Shown here piece after piece: positions 44,430-56,188 of a stretch of DNA of 64,000 nt. Numbering within the stretch: position 1 is the first letter of the stretch; each line of letters starts with the position of its first letter. The stretch spans positions 91,470,001 through 91,534,000 of the forward strand of contig CM075345.1 in the NCBI GenBank assembly GCA_037693485.1. Direction: 5' to 3'. A program made the position numbers and the translations under genes. The DNA comes from Kitagawia praeruptora (Eukaryota > Streptophyta > Magnoliopsida > Apiales > Apiaceae). The notes beneath the pieces were generated by a model, which had not been told where the DNA came from, searched no databases, and saw only the letters and a program-made list of their open reading frames with translations.

Positions 44430-45437
44430 CTAGGTTGGGAATGGTGTAGCAAGGAAGAGGAAGGAGGTTTCGACATCATCCACGTAACCACCATCGTGCA
44501 GGGAAAGCCAATCAGGATGAAGGAAGCTCTCAAGGAGGTGAAGATATGCAAGATAGAAGATTTCAACTCGTGACTTCTCGAAGGCTGCATTATTCTAGGA
44601 AAGAATCCCCATTATTGAGCATCCTAATGAAGAGGTTCGTGATCGTAGGATGCCAACTGTTCAGGAAAGGGCGCCCTCTCACCCACATCGCTCAGGGCGC
44701 GCCCCCAGTAAGATTCAACGTGATGAAGAGAGGCTTGCTAAGGAAAATAGAGATTTTGCTAGTCTGAAGGAACACCTGGGGATAAAACTTAATGATGATG
44801 ATCTAAGGATGTTGCTCCTCGAGCACCAGAAGGAACGATTTCAATCGGAAGTAAGGCCCCGTGATCCACAGAGAGTGCCCTCTGATTACAGGTTGAGGCC
44901 CATGGACACGAGCGAGCCCTTCCTCGAGATAATTCTGGAAGAAGAAATATCCATGAGTACGATGATAGAAGAATGGACATGAATCGAAGGGATATGCGGC
45001 CACGTGACAGAGAGGGAGCGCCCTCAGGAGGAAGGTCCCCTCGTATTGTTCAGATTCCCTCACGAAGTACTTCAAGAAAGGATAGGTCGAGGATGCGTCT
45101 TTCTTCTAAAGGAAAGTCTCAAGGGGGTTCTTAAAGGAATTCACAACCTCAAGGGAATCCTCAAATTGAAGGAAATCCGCAGCCTCAAGGTCAGAAGAAA
45201 CAACCTCATGCTGAGGCTCCAGGAAATGCTCAGACAACAGCTCAACCACCACCCTTAGGGGGTAATCAATCAGGATATCTACTAAAGCACAAACTCCTCC
45301 ATTTTCAGCAGAATTTAAAGAGGCACATCTCCTTACTAGATATAGGGCCATGACTAATGATCTGCATTTTCATGGAAATGTAGATTCTGGAGAATTCTTG
45401 GGACCTTTTAATATTGAGATGGATGTCTATCAGGTGA
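44430..45437 (+). pseudogene. Gypsy-3 gag, first part
   Basis: Broken frames read RDEERLAKENRDFASLKEHL near 44720, a basic R/D/P-rich middle and a Q/P-rich linker. The start of the gag core (FLGPFNIEMDVYQV) lies just before Gypsy-2. Several frameshifts are needed to follow it. The start codon cannot be fixed. Confidence 0.6.
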
Positions 45438-47141
45438 TGTTAACACAAAATCACGCAAGCGCACGTGGTCACAAGTAATACAGATATAAGTCAAGTTCGT
45501 TCCCACAGAGATCAGGTTTTTACTTCAATTTAGTACCTATGCAACAATGTATGATTTTAATTCACTGCTAAGACAATTAACAAATTGGGGTTGATTAACT
45601 AAATTAAACTAAGATGCAATTTATAAAACTAAGAATTAAATTAACTAATAAGAATAGAAATCGAATTACTTATGAGAATAAAAACATGGGACTCTAACTT
45701 CATTATCTACTTCACTTAGAGTTGATGCCTTTAATCAATACACGTGAGGGATTTGATATCTGATCGGATCACACGAAACAAGTAAAAGTTACCTCTCGGT
45801 ATACTAATACCAAACTACACATACATCCACAAAAGAGATAGAAGACAAGTAGACACCTATTATGTTTAGACCCTATATCTCTATAGAATTTGAAAACATA
45901 AAGGTTTAAGCACAAGTTATCCACATAGATCACATAGGGCAGCATAATGTCTATATTTACGCCACAAATCATGATGTCAAAACATCAACCTATCCTATGC
46001 TAGCATGGCAAGTTCTAAATCTCAAGATCCACTCTCGTTTCGCAAGAGATTAACAATTCAATTTAGATGTTAGCTACGCCTCTAAAAGCATTAAGATTAA
46101 CCATACGAGGATATCAAGAATTCACCACACGTAATCTTTAAAGCAATCAACTACTAAGCTACATAGATAACTCCGTTAGAATCCCATGACAACGATTAGC
46201 CCATAATTGAACCGTTCATCGTCATGGGATTTGATGAAAACATGATAATAAACAAGATATGAATAAAAGAAGCAATAATATTAATAAAACAAAAGTTGAT
46301 AAAACAAATCTATAATCCAAAGTAACACAAAAGATGAAGTAGATTTAGATCCCTTGCTTGTCACGAGTGTTGAATCCTTCTCTCCTTTTCTCCCTTGCAG
46401 ATCTAAGCTATGTTACAATAATAAAGCGATGATAATAATCCAATTTACAAGGGTTGGATGTGTTTATATAGGCTCTAGACATCTTGCCCAGCAAGAAATA
46501 CCAAATCAGAATTATAATAAAAGTACGTTTCCTAAACTGATTCTGTTTTAAAGGAAAATTCGCAGCTGTCTTTTCTTCAGTAATTCTGGAACGTTCCAGC
46601 TGTAATTTGGCTTCTGGACCACTTTAGAATGATAGAGAATCTCGTTATCTTCGCGTGGACAGTAAGATCGTCCAAAACGGACTTCTAGAACTCAAGATAT
46701 GGCCAAAACAAAATCAGAAATTCTGGCTGATTTTTCACCCGCACCCCCGCAGCGCAGGAGCGCCGGATTGGGCGCCTGAGGCGCCGGGGCAATCTGCGTT
46801 ACTTCGACTGGAAGCTCCCGGTTTGGTCCCGTTCTGCGAAAATTGATTTTTCTTAGCTTTTTTCGCCTTTTCTTCCCGTGCCTTTTGCATGAGCTTCCGT
46901 CTTTCATATTTTATGACTTGTATACTTCTAGGGAGTTGACATTAGCCTCCATTCTTCATTCCGTATCATCAATCAACTCCACAAAAAGCTCCAAAAATGA
47001 CGGAAACTACACCTTTAATCGATATTTCTTCAACCCTGCACAATTAAACAAAACACATCAAAACTACCACAAACTTGAGACCAAAGCAATCAATTTAAGT
47101 CGAATTAGAATGTTCCAAGTAGATATAAAATCCACTTATCA
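45438..47141 (-). repeat. Gypsy-2 3' LTR
   Basis: It is 1704 bp. The plus strand shows TGTTAACACAAAATCACG at the low end and CCACTTATCA at the high end. Differences from the 5' LTR are few, roughly 25 by eye. Confidence 0.93.
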
Positions 47142-49059
47142 CACCCCCAAACTTAAACCGATGCTTGTCCTCAAGCATATACAATTACAACTAACTAACT
47201 AACTAGTACCACTTCCGTAGGTGATCACGGTTGCATTTGGCATATGCAACAAATCCTTTAAACCCCTAGGCAGCCTTAGTGGACGAGTAAGGTCTCGTGA
47301 GGGCCTATAGCGAATGTACCCACAAAATCCAATGCAATGCAATGCATGAATGCAACTAATATGAAAATGCAACTAATATTCTACCATGCCTTCAAATCCT
47401 CTCATGCCATATCAACTTAGAATCAAAGTAAATACGCAATGTCTTGGTGTCGAAAGTGCAAGTATTCAAATAGTCTACTCAATGAACATGCATAAGTTCT
47501 CACAAGTCCATGTCAAATGTAAGAATAAGTTAGTAACCATGCTAAGCCTACAAGAGCACATCTTTGAGACAAAACTTGGGATCTCATACGCCAAAACAAG
47601 CAAACACTCACAATCCACTCATAAAAGAATATTCACTCAAGAACAAGGGTAAGTGTATCACTCAATTCCAACAAAATCATAAGCATGCTTGACATTTGGT
47701 ATCAATCTAACTCTTAACACAACATACATCAATGACGATAATCAAAAGGTCTTTATTTGGGTTGTAACGGGGCTAGGGACAAGGTATGTCAAATAAGCTA
47801 ACACAGGTGAAGTGTCAAAAGCTAGTAGGAACTTATAATATATCATACACAACCACCTATTTTTCCCCCATAATTTTATGCAACAAAAATACTCGAATAG
47901 TCGACTAAAGTGGGATCACAATAAACACAAACATGCTCTCATAACATAATATATATATATTTTTTTTCTTTTTTTTTTCTTCTCTTTTTTTTTTCTTTTT
48001 TTTTTCTTTTTTTCCCGAGAGCAACAATAATATAGACAATAACAACGATCCCACTATTTTATTACACATGCCGACTATCAAGCAAACAAACCCAATTTCC
48101 AAATTCAATATTTCCCCCCAAACTTATGACCAACAATGAACCCCTCCTTGCACACCTTATTACTCCCTTAAGCACTCTACTAGCCTTTGACAATGTAGGT
48201 TCAAATTAATGTAAGGCCAATACAAGAAAATGGTCTAGGCAAGTAATGTGGTATGTCACCGAAAAAATAGGATTAAGCTCAACGGGTTAACTAATTGATC
48301 ATGTAAACATGGTGTGGTAATATGGGAAAATATGCGGTTAATCCTAATGCCTTTATCATTTTAATCGTCAAATAATGTCATGCATTTCAAGAAAGACCTC
48401 AATCAACTGCTAGCAATGCAAACAATCCGTGGACACTCAAGCAAACGAATAAGATTGCAACAAATATGCAATAAGGCTCAAAATCTCACTTGGTAGAAAA
48501 ACATACTCAATCCCAAGCAAAAATCTCTCTAATGCACCGACTTGTATTCAAAGCATGCAAACTAAATCATCTTGCACATATTCATGTCCTTCTAATCACT
48601 TACAACATTCAATAAGTCTACTAGCTTCAACTTACTAGTGTATGTGTGTGCACAAGATCAAAGTATACCACTTCTCAATCAAAAGCGTCAACAACACAAA
48701 ATTCCTATCCAGCATGGGTGCAAATGCAAACTATTGTGAACTCACATGATATACTAACATAAAAACAGAATGTCCTATATGAAACAAATGTAGATATCAC
48801 GAACATAAATGCATAATTTACTAATACTAATATGCAAAGCATGAAATCCTACATGAACACATAATACAACAACATCTACTAATCCCTCAAACCACCCCCA
48901 AACTTGAAAAATTCAATGTCCTCATTGAATGGAAGTAAATACAAGGGAAAGTAGAAACATACCCGAATTATCGAAACAGTCACCCTCCATCCTGATCATC
49001 TTTGGCAATGGTATGAAACTCCGAACCACTCACCAATCATCGCCACCATCTCCTCATAC
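47142..49059 (-). other. Gypsy-2 non-coding 3' region
   Basis: No gene is supportable here. The purine tract before the 3' LTR is at 47142-47155 (minus strand AAGTTTGGGGGTG). A second copy of that tract lies near 48893. A T-rich run on the plus strand spans 47950-48013. Confidence 0.65.
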
Positions 49060-49233
49060 TTACGGGCACAAGCCTTCTTTCCTGAATAACCCCCTTCCTA
49101 ACTAACCTACCATACTCCGCTTTGGCATTCTAATTCACAAATTTTTCCACTCCATCTCCCACAACATCATTCTCATCCAAAAGGGAGGAGCACTACTACC
49201 ACTACCCGCTAATCGTGGCCTCTTAGATGCCAT
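49060..49233 (-). pseudogene. Remnant of the second Athila-like ORF
   Basis: The minus strand starts MASKRPRLAGSGSSAPPF. After a frameshift it continues DENDVVGDGVEKFVN, a stop, then NAKAEYGRLVRKGVIQERRL. Such a start and the KFV...AEYGRLVRKG...ERRLVP pattern resemble the N-terminus of the 'putative plant transposon protein' ORF found in many Athila relatives. Only this piece remains. Confidence 0.45.
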
Positions 49234-49575
49234 AATCAATAATTATCAAGCAAATATCACAATCTCCAAACAAATCACCAAACAAAGATCCCCCAAATTA
49301 CACACCAAGAACCCTAGCTTGCCAAATTCATAAATTCAAATAAAAGATGAGATAGAATATTACCCAATTGAATCAAAGAGGTGAACTTCCTATAGGAGGG
49401 TTTGTGTATGTATAGGTGTGGTGGGTGTATATATAGGTAATGGTGTATATAATTTAGAGATGGAAAAGGAATTGGGATTTGTATTTGATATAGGATAGAA
49501 TTTAGAGGTGATAGGGTTTTGATTTGAGATTGAATTGGGGTTGAATATAGAATGAAAGGGGAAAAGAGATGGAGA

Positions 49576-49766
49576 TTATGAGTTTTGGACAAAAAAATTT
49601 GGGTTATGCAGTAGCTCTTGGCGCGTGAAGCGCGGTTTCGAAGCTGTTGCGCCACCCTGAGACGCGTGTTGGCGCTGTTGCGCCGGTTGGGCGCCTGATG
49701 CGCGGATAGCTTCTGCGTTACTCGGCGCTCCTGCGCACGGCTGGCGCATCTGGCGCTGGCGCATCC
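49576..49766 (-). other. GC-rich block after Gypsy-2 gag-protease
   Basis: About 150 bases (49620-49766) contain many GCGC, GCGCC and TGCGC words in an otherwise AT-rich element. A 62-codon minus-strand frame crosses it, rich in Ala, Gln and Arg. I do not trust this frame as a gene. Confidence 0.5.
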
Positions 49767-49872
49767 TGAAATTCTATTTTTTTTTTTTTAAAAAAAAGAA
49801 GTACACTAATGCATGGGTTGCCTCCCAAGAAGCGCTTCTTTAACATCAATAGCTTGATGTTACTTCCTCAAC

Positions 49873-51354
49873 TCAAGATGGTTTCAAAAGAATAACCGAA
49901 CCGTGCTCAACAGAAAAACCATTCATGCGAACGTTGACATCTTGGTTGCTTGCTTTCCACAAATCTCTTCCTTCAGACTTCAACTTGATTTTTCTACCCA
50001 ACGGCCAAATCTTCTTCTTTTTCTTCTTCACTCCTCTAAGGTGCTTTTTCGACTCGAACGGCTGAACAAAACTCTCTTCTTCTTTATCATCGGCTTTCCA
50101 CCTTCGCAACACGTTATCATGCCCTTCTTCAAAAATCACTAACTCATTATTCAAAAGGACATACCTCAAATGTGGTGGAAGTTTCCCAAGCTTGACATTC
50201 GAAAGATCTCGAATTGAAGAACTGTTCGATTTCTTGCTCAACAACTGATCAAACTTCTGTTTCTGACCCGTATCAACTATTTCCACACTGCAACACTCTT
50301 CATCCTCTGTTGGAAATCTCATGGCCTTGAACACATTAAAGGTGACATTTTGATCTTGCACCCTCATTGTAAGCTCCCCTTTCTGCACATCAATCAAAGT
50401 ACGACCCGTAGCTAGAAAATGCCTTCCCAAGATTATGGGAATCTTCTTGTCTTCTTCAAAATCCAAGATAACAATATCAGCAGGAAAGATGAGCTTATCA
50501 ACCTTCACCAAAACGTCCTCCACTATGCCCCTAGGATATGTGATTGACCTATCAGCCAACTGCAAAGAGATGTTAGTTGGCTTTGGCTCCGGTAGACCAA
50601 GTTGCTTGAAAACAGACAATGGCATGAGATTAATGCTAGCTCCCAAATCACATAAGCATTTGCTGAAAGAAAGGTTGCCAATGGTACACGGAATGGTGAA
50701 ACTTCCCGGATCTTTAAGCTTTGGCGGTAACTTCTGCTGTAACACCGCACTGCACTCCTCTGTCAAAGCCACTGTTTCAAATTCTTCCAACCTTCTCTTT
50801 CGTGACAAAAAATCCTTCATGAACTTCGCATATCTCGGCATCTGCTCCAATGCTTCAACAAAAAGAATGTTAATGGACAGTTTCTTGAAGACATCCATAA
50901 ACTTTTGAAATTGTTTCTCTTGACTTTTCCGCAAGCGTCCAGGAAATGGAGGAGGAGGATAGATCTGATTATTCTTTGAAGATTGCTCCGGAGAAGTTTT
51001 AACAGGTTCCTCGCTCTTTTCCACTTCAAGCTGATCAGCCACCAAATCAGATTTCTCAATTACTGGTACTACAGATTTTTCAACCTGCTGATTTTGAACA
51101 TCTTCATCTTCTTCAACTGCTGATTTAGGGCCTGCTGTAACCTTTCCCGATCTCAAAGTCACTGCATTCACCTGCTCCTTGTTGTCCCTCCTACCTGGAT
51201 TTGCTTCCGTATCACTAGGAAGAGTTCCTTGAGGCCTACTAAGTAAGGCACTTGCAATCTGTCCTATCTGGGTTTCCAAGACTTTCTGGCCAGCTTGTAG
51301 GTTTTTTACCGTTATCCACACATCATCTGATTTATCATTAGATGATTGCCCCAT
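49873..51354 (-). CDS. Gypsy-2 gag C-terminus and aspartic protease
   Basis: The 493-codon frame is in phase with the upstream gag. It holds the YPPPPFPGRLRKSQEKQF linker, then CDLGASINLMPLSVFKQLG, the DLGA active site of an Athila-type protease. IPIILGRHFLAT follows, and then a basic tail (KKKKKIWPLGRKIKLK). It processes the gag polyprotein. It is the best preserved coding region in the window. No polymerase domain follows. Confidence 0.92.
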   Translation of the reverse strand: MGQSSNDKSDDVWITVKNLQAGQKVLETQIGQIASALLSRPQGTLPSDTEANPGRRDNKEQVNAVTLRSGKVTAGPKSAVEEDEDVQNQQVEKSVVPVIEKSDLVADQLEVEKSEEPVKTSPEQSSKNNQIYPPPPFPGRLRKSQEKQFQKFMDVFKKLSINILFVEALEQMPRYAKFMKDFLSRKRRLEEFETVALTEECSAVLQQKLPPKLKDPGSFTIPCTIGNLSFSKCLCDLGASINLMPLSVFKQLGLPEPKPTNISLQLADRSITYPRGIVEDVLVKVDKLIFPADIVILDFEEDKKIPIILGRHFLATGRTLIDVQKGELTMRVQDQNVTFNVFKAMRFPTEDEECCSVEIVDTGQKQKFDQLLSKKSNSSSIRDLSNVKLGKLPPHLRYVLLNNELVIFEEGHDNVLRRWKADDKEEESFVQPFESKKHLRGVKKKKKKIWPLGRKIKLKSEGRDLWKASNQDVNVRMNGFSVEHGSVILLKPS

Positions 51355-51375
51355 ATGAGCCTGAGGCTGTTGCTG

Positions 51376-52515
51376 CTAAAATCCAGGAGGTTGATATGGT
51401 GCCCTTGGAGCATAAGGTTGTTGATAGCCTTGATTGAATGGCTTCGCTTGCTTATAAGATTGTTGAGTATTTTGATTATTGCTCCAGCTGAAATTGGGAT
51501 GATTCCGATTATTAGGATAATAAGTGGCTGGAACTGGTGCAGTAGGTCTCTGGAAATTACTCACGAACTGTGCTGATTTAGAAGAGATAGCACATTGATT
51601 CGTCTCATGTGCCCCCGCACATAACTCACAAACACTAGCCACCTGCTGAACTCCATAATTAGCAAGAGAATCCACCTTTATAGCAAGAGCTTTCAACTGA
51701 GCCATAATCATTGAAGCTGTATCTACTTCCAAAATTCCTGCTGCCTTGCCTTGAGATAGCCTTTGGGTTGGATTTTGATACTCATTAGCAGCCATCATCT
51801 CAATAAGATCATAAGCTTCATCATAGCTCTTTGCCCACAGAGCTCCACCTGATGCTGCATCTAGCAAGGGCCTAGATTGTGCTCCCAACCCATTGTAGAA
51901 CCCATTAATAACCATCCAATCAGGCATGCCATGATGAGGACACTTCCGTAGCATCTCCTTGTAGCGTTCCCAAGCCTCGCACAATGACTCACCAGATTTT
52001 TGTTGGAATTGAGTTAACTGGTTCCTTATTGTTGCAGTTTTCACCATAGGGAAGAATTTAGTAAGGAACTTCTGAGCAAGATCTTCCCATGTAGTATTGG
52101 AACCAGGTGGCAAAGAGTGTAGCCAGCTCTTAGCCTTATCCCTCAGAGAGAATGGGAAAAGCCTCAACCTGATAGCATCATCCATCACACCATTACATTT
52201 GAAAGTGTCGCAGATTTCGATAAAGTCCAGAACATGCATGTTAGGATCCTCCGTAGAAGCTCCCCCAAACTGGACTAAATTCTGCACCATCTGAATTGTG
52301 CCCGGCTTGATCTCAAAATTGTTCGCTGCAATAGCTGGCCTAACAATGCTAGACTGGATGTCATTGAGTTTCGGCTGAGAATACTCCTTCAAAGCCTTGA
52401 CTGCTGCTGCTGCGTCACCCATCTCTACAGTAGTTTCAAGTTCCTCTTCTTTATTATCCACTATAAGGTCGTCTTCCGCCAGTTCTTCCAAACGAGCTTG
52501 TAAGCGTGTTCGCAT
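51376..52515 (-). CDS. Gypsy-2 gag, N-terminal part
   Basis: This is the capsid protein of 379 codons up to an in-frame TAG. It starts MRTRLQARLEELAEDDLIVD, shortly after the primer site. The core shows FPFSLRDKAKSWLHSLPPGS, TWEDLAQKFLTKFFP and ESLCEAWERYKEML. The zinc-like CELCAGAHETNQC follows. The stop replaces a glutamine codon in a Q-run (GFQQQQ in Gypsy-1), and the same frame continues to 49873. One nonsense change, or stop read-through, thus separates the two ORFs. Confidence 0.9.
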   Translation of the reverse strand: MRTRLQARLEELAEDDLIVDNKEEELETTVEMGDAAAAVKALKEYSQPKLNDIQSSIVRPAIAANNFEIKPGTIQMVQNLVQFGGASTEDPNMHVLDFIEICDTFKCNGVMDDAIRLRLFPFSLRDKAKSWLHSLPPGSNTTWEDLAQKFLTKFFPMVKTATIRNQLTQFQQKSGESLCEAWERYKEMLRKCPHHGMPDWMVINGFYNGLGAQSRPLLDAASGGALWAKSYDEAYDLIEMMAANEYQNPTQRLSQGKAAGILEVDTASMIMAQLKALAIKVDSLANYGVQQVASVCELCAGAHETNQCAISSKSAQFVSNFQRPTAPVPATYYPNNRNHPNFSWSNNQNTQQSYKQAKPFNQGYQQPYAPRAPYQPPGF

Positions 52516-52632
52516 ACAAACCTAAGTACCTGCAAACACCACGAAACAAACAAACTAAGTAAGAAATCCGAGTCAGTGAACGCTAACGACCACTATTGAC
52601 AAGCACATAAACTAAAAATAAAACTCCGATGA

Positions 52633-52650
52633 TCCCCGGCAGCGGCGCCA
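52633..52650 (-). other. Gypsy-2 primer-binding site
   Basis: The minus strand reads TGGCGCCGCTGCCGGGGA close to the LTR end, complementary to tRNA-Asp as in Athila/Tat elements. Confidence 0.88.
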
Positions 52651-52656
52651 AAAACT

Positions 52657-54360
52657 TTTAACACAAAATCACGCAAGCGCACGTGGTCACAAGTAATACA
52701 GATATAAGTCAAGTTCGTTCCCACAGAGATCTGGTTTTTACTTCAATTTAGTACCTATGCAACAATGTATGGTTTTAATTCACTGCTAAGACAATTAACA
52801 AATTGGGGTTGATTAACTAAATTAAACTAAGATGCAATTTATAAAACTAAGAATTAAATTAACTAATAAGAATAGAAATCGAATTACTTATGAGAATAAA
52901 AACATGGGACTCTAACTTCATTATCTACTTCACTTAGAGTTGATGCCTTTAATCAATACACGTGAGGGATTTGATATCTGATCGGATCACACGAAACAAG
53001 TAAAAGTTATCTCTCGGTATACTAATACCAAACTACACATACATCCATAAAAGAGATAGAAGACGAGTAGACACCTATTATGTTTAGACCCTATATCTCT
53101 ATAGAATTTGAAAACATAAAGGTTTAAGCACAATTTATCCATATAGATCACATAGGGCAGCATAATATCTCTATTTACGCCACAAATCATGATGTCAAAA
53201 CATCAACCTATCCTATGCTAGCATGGCAAGTTCTAAATCTCAAGATCCACTCTTGTTTCGCAAGAGATTAACAATTCAATTTAGATGTTAGCTACGCCTC
53301 TAAAAGCATTAAGATTAACCATACGAGGATATCAAGAATTCACCACACGTAATCTTTAAAGCAATCAAACTACTAAGCTACATAGATAACTCCGTTAGAA
53401 TCCCATGACAACGATTAGCCCATAATTGAACCGTTCATCGTCATGGGATTTGATGAAAACAGGATAATAAACAAGATATGAATAAAAGAAGCAATAATAT
53501 TAATAAAACAAAAGTTGATAAAACAAATCTATAATCCAAAGTAACACAAAAGATGAAGTAGATTTAGATCCGTTGCTTGTCACGAGCGTTGAATCCTTTT
53601 CTCCTTTTCTCCCTTGCAGATCTAAGCTATGTTACAATAATAAAGCGATGATAATAATCCAATTTACAAGGGTTGGATGTGTTTATATAGGCTCTAGACA
53701 TCTTGCCCAGCAAGAAATACCAAATCAGAATTATAATAAAAGTACGTTTCCTAAACTGATTCTGTTTTAAAGGAAAATTCGCAGCTGTCTTTTCTTCAGT
53801 AATTCTGGAACGTTCCAGCTGTAATTGGGCTTCTGGACCACTTTAGAATGATAGAGAATCTCGTTATCTTCGCGTGGACAGTAAGATCGTCCAAAACGGA
53901 CTTCTAGAACTCAAGATATGGCCAAAACAAAATCAGAAATTCTGGCTGATTTTTCACCCGCACCCCCGCAGCGCAGGAGCGCCGGATTGGGCGCCTGAGG
54001 CGCCGGGGCAATCTGCGTTACTTCGATTGGAAGCTCCCGGTTTGGTCCCGTTCTGCGAAAATTGATTTTTCTTAGCTTTTTTCGCCTTTTCTTCCCGTTC
54101 CTTTTGCATGAGCTTCCGTCTTTCATATTTTATGACTTGTATACTTCTAGGGAGTTGACATTAGCCTCCATTCTTCATTCCATATCATCAATCAACTCCA
54201 CAAAACGCTCTAAAAATGACGGAAACTACACATTTAATCGATATTTCTTCAACCCTGCACAATTAAACAAAACACATCAAAACTACCACAAACTTGAGGC
54301 CAAAGCAATCAATTTAAGCCGAATTAAAATGTTCCAAGTAGATATAAAATCCACTTATCA
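52657..54360 (-). repeat. Gypsy-2 5' LTR
   Basis: On the minus strand it starts TGATAAGTGGATTTTATATC and ends TTTAACA-like. The terminal TGTTAACA has lost one base. It is nearly identical to the 3' LTR. GC-rich GCGCC words lie at about 53965-54015. Confidence 0.92.
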
Positions 54361-54800
54361 GGTGACAAGCTTGGCAATGTGTCGTTTATTAGCAGCAACT
54401 TTTAGGAAGAGTGCTCAGCAATGGTTTCAAAAACTTAGAGTAGGAGTGATCTCTTCTTGGGAGGTAATGACGACTCTATTCATGACTAAATTCCAAGAGG
54501 CAGTGAAGTATGCTCCTCCTGTCATGACCTTGGCCAACATCAAGCAAAAGGAAGGAGAAAGCCTCCAATCATACTTCAAGAGGTTCAATGTTGAATCCAC
54601 CTTGGTGAGAGGGGCAACGAACGAGACACTCAAGAGTTTCCTGATAGCTGGGTTACAAGTAAGCACTTATTTCTGGAAGCATCTTTAAGGAAGAGACCCG
54701 GATATACTGGCTCATGTATTTGCATAAACTAAGTCCTTCAAGATAGTTGAGCAATCCTTGGCAGACAATCGGAATATGGATACTCAAGGAAAATCCTGAG
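54361..54800 (+). pseudogene. Gypsy-3 gag core
   Basis: It continues from 45437 after the duplicated GGTGA. It reads CRLLAATFRKSAQQWFQKL, then the F...KF...ESLQSYFKRFNVE pattern of the retrotransposon-gag domain. A stop lies at 54686 and another soon after. Gag builds the particle that packages element RNA. Confidence 0.78.
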
Positions 54801-55079
54801 AGGAAAAACGGAGGGCGCACCCTCCGTAATGAAGATAAGCCTAAGAAGAAGAAGTTTTTTAGAGAAGGGAGTATCCATACTATCTTTGGAGGACATCAAC
54901 CCTGGGGGCGACAGTAATAATGTTTTGGAATGAATGCCAGGGAAGCCAGGCATAGACCTCTCACTAACGTGAATAGCTTGGAGTTGAGACCATCTAAGTT
55001 ATTTTAAAGAGGAGTTTGCGGATATCACTTTCATTGAAGATGAGGGTAGATGGGTGCACCACCCTCAAAATAATGCCTT

Positions 55080-55470
55080 GGTTGTGGATTGGCTCTAAGA
55101 ACGTGCATTGGGTTTTTGTAGACAATGGAAATTCGGTGGATATTTAGTATTACAATACCTACAAGAAGTTGGGGCTTCCAGACAAAGACATGGTAGCAGA
55201 GAATGCATGGATTTATGGTTTTTCAGGAGAAGCTTTCAAAGTGATGGGTGTAATTAGGTTACTCTTGGAGAAGGTTCTCTCTCAGAAACTTAAATGATGA
55301 AATTTATGGTTTTGGATCAGGAGTCAGCTCACAATTCCATAGTAGGGCGCCCCTTGTTGAAAGAAATGAAGTTAGTGACCTTCATTTATCATCTTAGTAT
55401 GAAATTTCTTACACCAAATGGTGTGGGCACTGTTCAAGGATCATAGCATGATTCAAAAGAGTGTTACCAC
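55080..55470 (+). pseudogene. Gypsy-3 protease remnant
   Basis: The active-site region reads FVDNGNSVDI near 55118, where DTGSS-type residues are expected, so it is mutated. It is followed by a stop. NSIVGRPLLKEMKLV near 55335 and FLTPNGVGTVQG near 55410 are the typical end motifs of Tat-type proteases. Frame changes separate these pieces. Confidence 0.75.
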
Positions 55471-56188
55471 AAAGCAATTCTAAAGGAATCATGAATAACA
55501 TCAAGGCTCATTATTTTGTTCAAAAACTAGAAGATATAGAAGCGCCCACCCAGAGGGCGCGCCCTCAGGTACTCGTCTCCGATGACTTTCAAGAAGGAAT
55601 TTTAGAAGAGATTGAAGAAGAAGGTCCTAATGATATTATATCAGTTAGTATTAGAGGTGAGCAGATCGAGGGAAGAAGGATGTTATTGAAAGGCCTAGTG
55701 AATGCCCTTGTCGAGGAAGACTTCCCTCTTAATGAGGATGTGCCCTCCAAGGATGGTGTCATGATTTAAGACCCTCGAAGTTTTGATTTTGATATTAGAC
55801 CAAGAATGCCTCAACCGGTGGAAAAGACTAATTTTACAGAAGATACAATCTCAATTTTGGTGGATGTTAGGGATTCAAGTAAATTTTGAAAATCGGTTCT
55901 CAGTTGCTTTAGTACGAGCCATGTTAGAAGAATACATTCGTGCATAGTACTTCTTTTTTCTTAAACCGAGTTAGCTCATGTAAGCTTAGAGGTATGGTGC
56001 ATAGGTATCATCCCTCTTTAAATATTAGAGTTGTCAAAGATGTATAACCAAGGAATTAAAGGACGCGCCCTCCGTGCGGTACAATGGAAGAAAAGAAACG
56101 CAAATGTGCGGCCTGGAGAAGAAAAGCTACAAAGATTTTGGTGTTGTTTAAGATTCAAATTCCATGCTTCATCTTTGATTTTACAAGG
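55461..56188 (+). pseudogene. Gypsy-3 linker and truncated reverse transcriptase start
   Basis: An open frame to 55769 holds an acidic linker. Beyond it, DTISILVDVRDSSKF and, in another frame, ALVRAMLEEYIRA, then MVHRYHPSLNIRVVKD near 55994, correspond to the segment before and at the start of a Tat reverse transcriptase. Nothing further of the polymerase is present. The sequence then passes directly to the 3' purine tract, so about 3 kb of pol appears deleted. Confidence 0.6.

Larger units (their letters stand above)
45438..54360 (-). mobile_element. Gypsy-2: second Athila-like gag-protease element
   Basis: It is complete and has LTRs of 1704 bp each. A perfect duplication GGTGA (45433-45437, 54361-54365) flanks it, and it lies in Gypsy-3 gag. 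It belongs to the same family as Gypsy-1: same LTR ends, same primer-site type and closely similar gag-protease. It likewise lacks reverse transcriptase and integrase. The element is 8923 bp. Its gag-protease frame is nearly intact. Confidence 0.93.

Noticed and set aside
45769..46907. Small frames within the Gypsy-2 LTRs (also at 52987-54126)
   Set aside because: They are LTR sequence present in both LTR copies. They are chance frames.
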